NCBI GenBank assembly: GCA_018398765.1
Contig: JAHBMJ010000258.1
Location: forward strand, 1 to 32,184
From: Chromera velia
Lineage: Eukaryota; Sar; Chromeraceae
DNA: 32,184 nucleotides
Direction of reading: 5' to 3'
Shown piece after piece: positions 30,541 through 32,184 of this stretch; position 1 is the stretch's first letter; each line of letters begins with the position of its first letter. Below the pieces are notes generated by a model. That model searched no databases, was not told the origin of the DNA, and saw only the letters and a program-made list of their open reading frames with translations. A program made the translations under genes and the position numbers.

Positions 30541-31250
30541 GGAAAGAGACCTCAGGCTGAGAGTTCCTCAATGAGGCTCAGTCTACTTGGGGAGCTCATC
30601 GAAGCTCGGGTCTCCCCCAATCAACCGAGACGCCGGCCAGCGTGTGGACCTCTCTAGTATGCCCTCCTCTGTCTGCCCAAGATGCCCTTCAAAGCGTACT
30701 GAGCCTATCTTAGTTCACCCTGGTTTACTTGAGACGCTAATCAGAGATCATCACAGGCTCTGAAATCATGGGCCCCCCCCAGTCTACCCGAGTCACCCGT
30801 AAGAACGCGGGAGTCCCTTAGTTAATTCAGAGAGCCAGTCAGAGATTATGATAGTCACAGGCTTTGACAGCGTGAGCTCGCCTCTCCCGGCCTAGTACCC
30901 GAGATGCCCGCTAGAACGTGTGACTCTCCAGCTTACCTAAGGAGCCCGTCAGAGCATAAGCCCCTTTCAGTCCACCCGAGAAGCCCATTGGAGTTGTGAG
31001 CCTCCCTTAGTCCGTCCCAGAGTGCTTGGCGGCGCTGCTTGTGGGCGCTTGAGCCTCCTTCAATCACTGTGATGCGTTGGTCCTTGGGGGGTAGCGTTCT
31101 TTGTATATCGTTAAGAGATGTTGAGAGCCATGAGGTCCCAAAGGGAAGAGGCGCCGGGATATTATTGGGAAAAGCGTAGGAGCGGGAGTCGTTGGGTACC
31201 GGAGCGAGGGTCCTTAATTAGGCGTAGATGCTGAGGTCAGAACCGTTTTG
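30541..31250. repeat. Degenerate dispersed repeat field
   Basis: Imperfect copies of short phrases (AGCCCGTCAGAG, GAGCCTC, AGTCCACCCGAGA) recur at variable spacing. No gene or RNA is recognizable. Confidence 0.6.
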
Positions 31251-31259
31251 TTGCTCTCT

Positions 31260-31412
31260 GAGTGTTATGTCCTAGAGATGAGTATCATGGGCCTGCCTCT
31301 GTTTTATTTCCCTGAGTGTTGTACCCTAGAGATGGGCCTGCCTCTGTTTTTTACTTCTTTGAGCGTTTTTGTCCTTGAGATGCCATTGGGCCTGCCTTTG
31401 TTTTGTTTCTCT
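31260..31412. repeat. Short tandem of a GGGCCTGCCTCTGTTTT unit
   Basis: Three degenerate copies of a segment of about 48-60 bp, containing CCTAGAGATGGGCCTGCC and then a T-rich stretch, lie in tandem. Confidence 0.7.
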
Positions 31413-31722
31413 AAAAATTAAAAGAAGATGATTTCTGCATGCGGCATCCGATAGAGACTCTGAGGGAGATGTATAGAGCTGGTGTGCGAATGGAGAGGGA
31501 GATGGCGTCGGTGTGCGAACGCAGGGAGAGAGAACTGGGGGTTCCTCAGTCTACTCAAGGAGCCCGTCGGAGCCTGGGTCTCTTCCAACATATCTGAGAC
31601 GCCAAGCAGAGTGTAGGCCTCCCTATGCCCTCCTCTGTCCACCCGAGCTGCCCTTCAAAAGCGTAAGCCTGTCTCAGTCACCCGGGACGCCAATCAGAGA
31701 TCATCATAGGCTCTGAGACCAT

Positions 31723-32150
31723 GAGCCTCTCCCAGTCCATCTGAGATGCCCGTGACAGTGCGAGAGTCCCTTACTAGTTCACCTTGGGAGCCCGTTAGAG
31801 ATCGTCACAAGCTCTGACAGCGGGAGCCTTTCCCAGTCTACCCGAGACACCCGTGATAACACGAGAGTCCCTTAGTCCACCTTGGAAGCCCGTCAGAGAT
31901 CGTCACAAGCTCTGATAGCATGAGCCTTTTCCGATCTACCCGAGACACCCGTGACAGTACGAGAGTTCCTTAGTCCACCTGAGACGCCCATGACAGCGTG
32001 AGAGTCCCTCAGTCAACTTGGGAGTCAGCAAGAGATCATCTCAGGCTTTGACAGCGTTGAGCCTCTTTCAGCCTGGCAGTGCCTGAGATGCCCATCAGAG
32101 CGCGTGAGTCTCCCTCACTTCACCCAGGGAGCCCGTCAGAGTATGAGCCT
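31723..32150. repeat. About 100-bp tandem repeat, running towards the window edge
   Basis: Units beginning GAGCCT start at 31723, 31824, 31922 and 32059 (spacings 101, 98 and 137 bp). Each carries CCCGTGACAG, GAGAGTCCCTTAGTCCACC and GATCGTCACAAGCTCTGA with substitutions. The third unit contains an internal duplication. The family continues to the end of the window. Confidence 0.8.
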
Positions 32151-32184
32151 CTCCCGGCGTACTATGTTTACCTGAAACGCTAGT

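Overview
The window is nuclear DNA from a eukaryote. It has spliced genes with phase-consistent GT/GC...AG introns of about 200-590 nt, many CA, GA, CTTT and TCTG microsatellites, minisatellites, a short inverted-repeat transposon with a target duplication, and an assembly gap of Ns. The low gene density, moderate GC content and protein style would suit an alveolate alga such as a chromerid (Chromera-like). That is an inference from general character; nothing here names the species.

Layout. 1-4500: repeat-rich DNA with two copies of a 235-bp dispersed repeat flanking a minus-strand acidic, coiled-coil-type locus (2324-3783) of unknown function. 4475-6371: no convincing gene. 6372-12143: a minus-strand gene for a large FKBP co-chaperone, rebuilt exon by exon: acidic N-terminus, catalytic FKBP domain, second degenerate FKBP domain, TPR domain, Gly-Gly-Met repeat and acidic tail. 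12144-12704: a 561-bp intergenic region carrying inverted copies of a GGCCC(C)GGAAAG motif. 12705-13169: a plus-strand, apparently intronless, divergent cyclophilin. Two unrelated prolyl-isomerase families are therefore arranged head to head. 13170-15490: microsatellites and AT-rich DNA. 15811-16434: a small two-exon gene for a probable Cys-rich type I membrane protein. 16435-20365: low-complexity repeats, an N gap and a few weak coding candidates. 20366-20650: a hAT-like MITE with a perfect 8-bp target-site duplication. 20651-23600: AT-rich and microsatellite DNA. 23616-27788: a minus-strand multi-KH RNA-binding protein gene with a 27-nt microexon. 27789-32184: a GC-rich palindromic patch, then a large minisatellite region, including about 19 copies of a 52-bp unit with higher-order structure.

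Across the 12 introns rebuilt in the FKBP and KH genes, every donor fits GYNNGT (positions +5 and +6 always GT, +3 and +4 free) and 10 of 12 acceptors end in TGCAG. This is a distinctive local splice-site style and includes one GC-AG intron. The immunophilin pair probably acts in protein folding and Hsp90-type chaperone work; the KH protein probably acts in RNA metabolism. No pathway links these loci.
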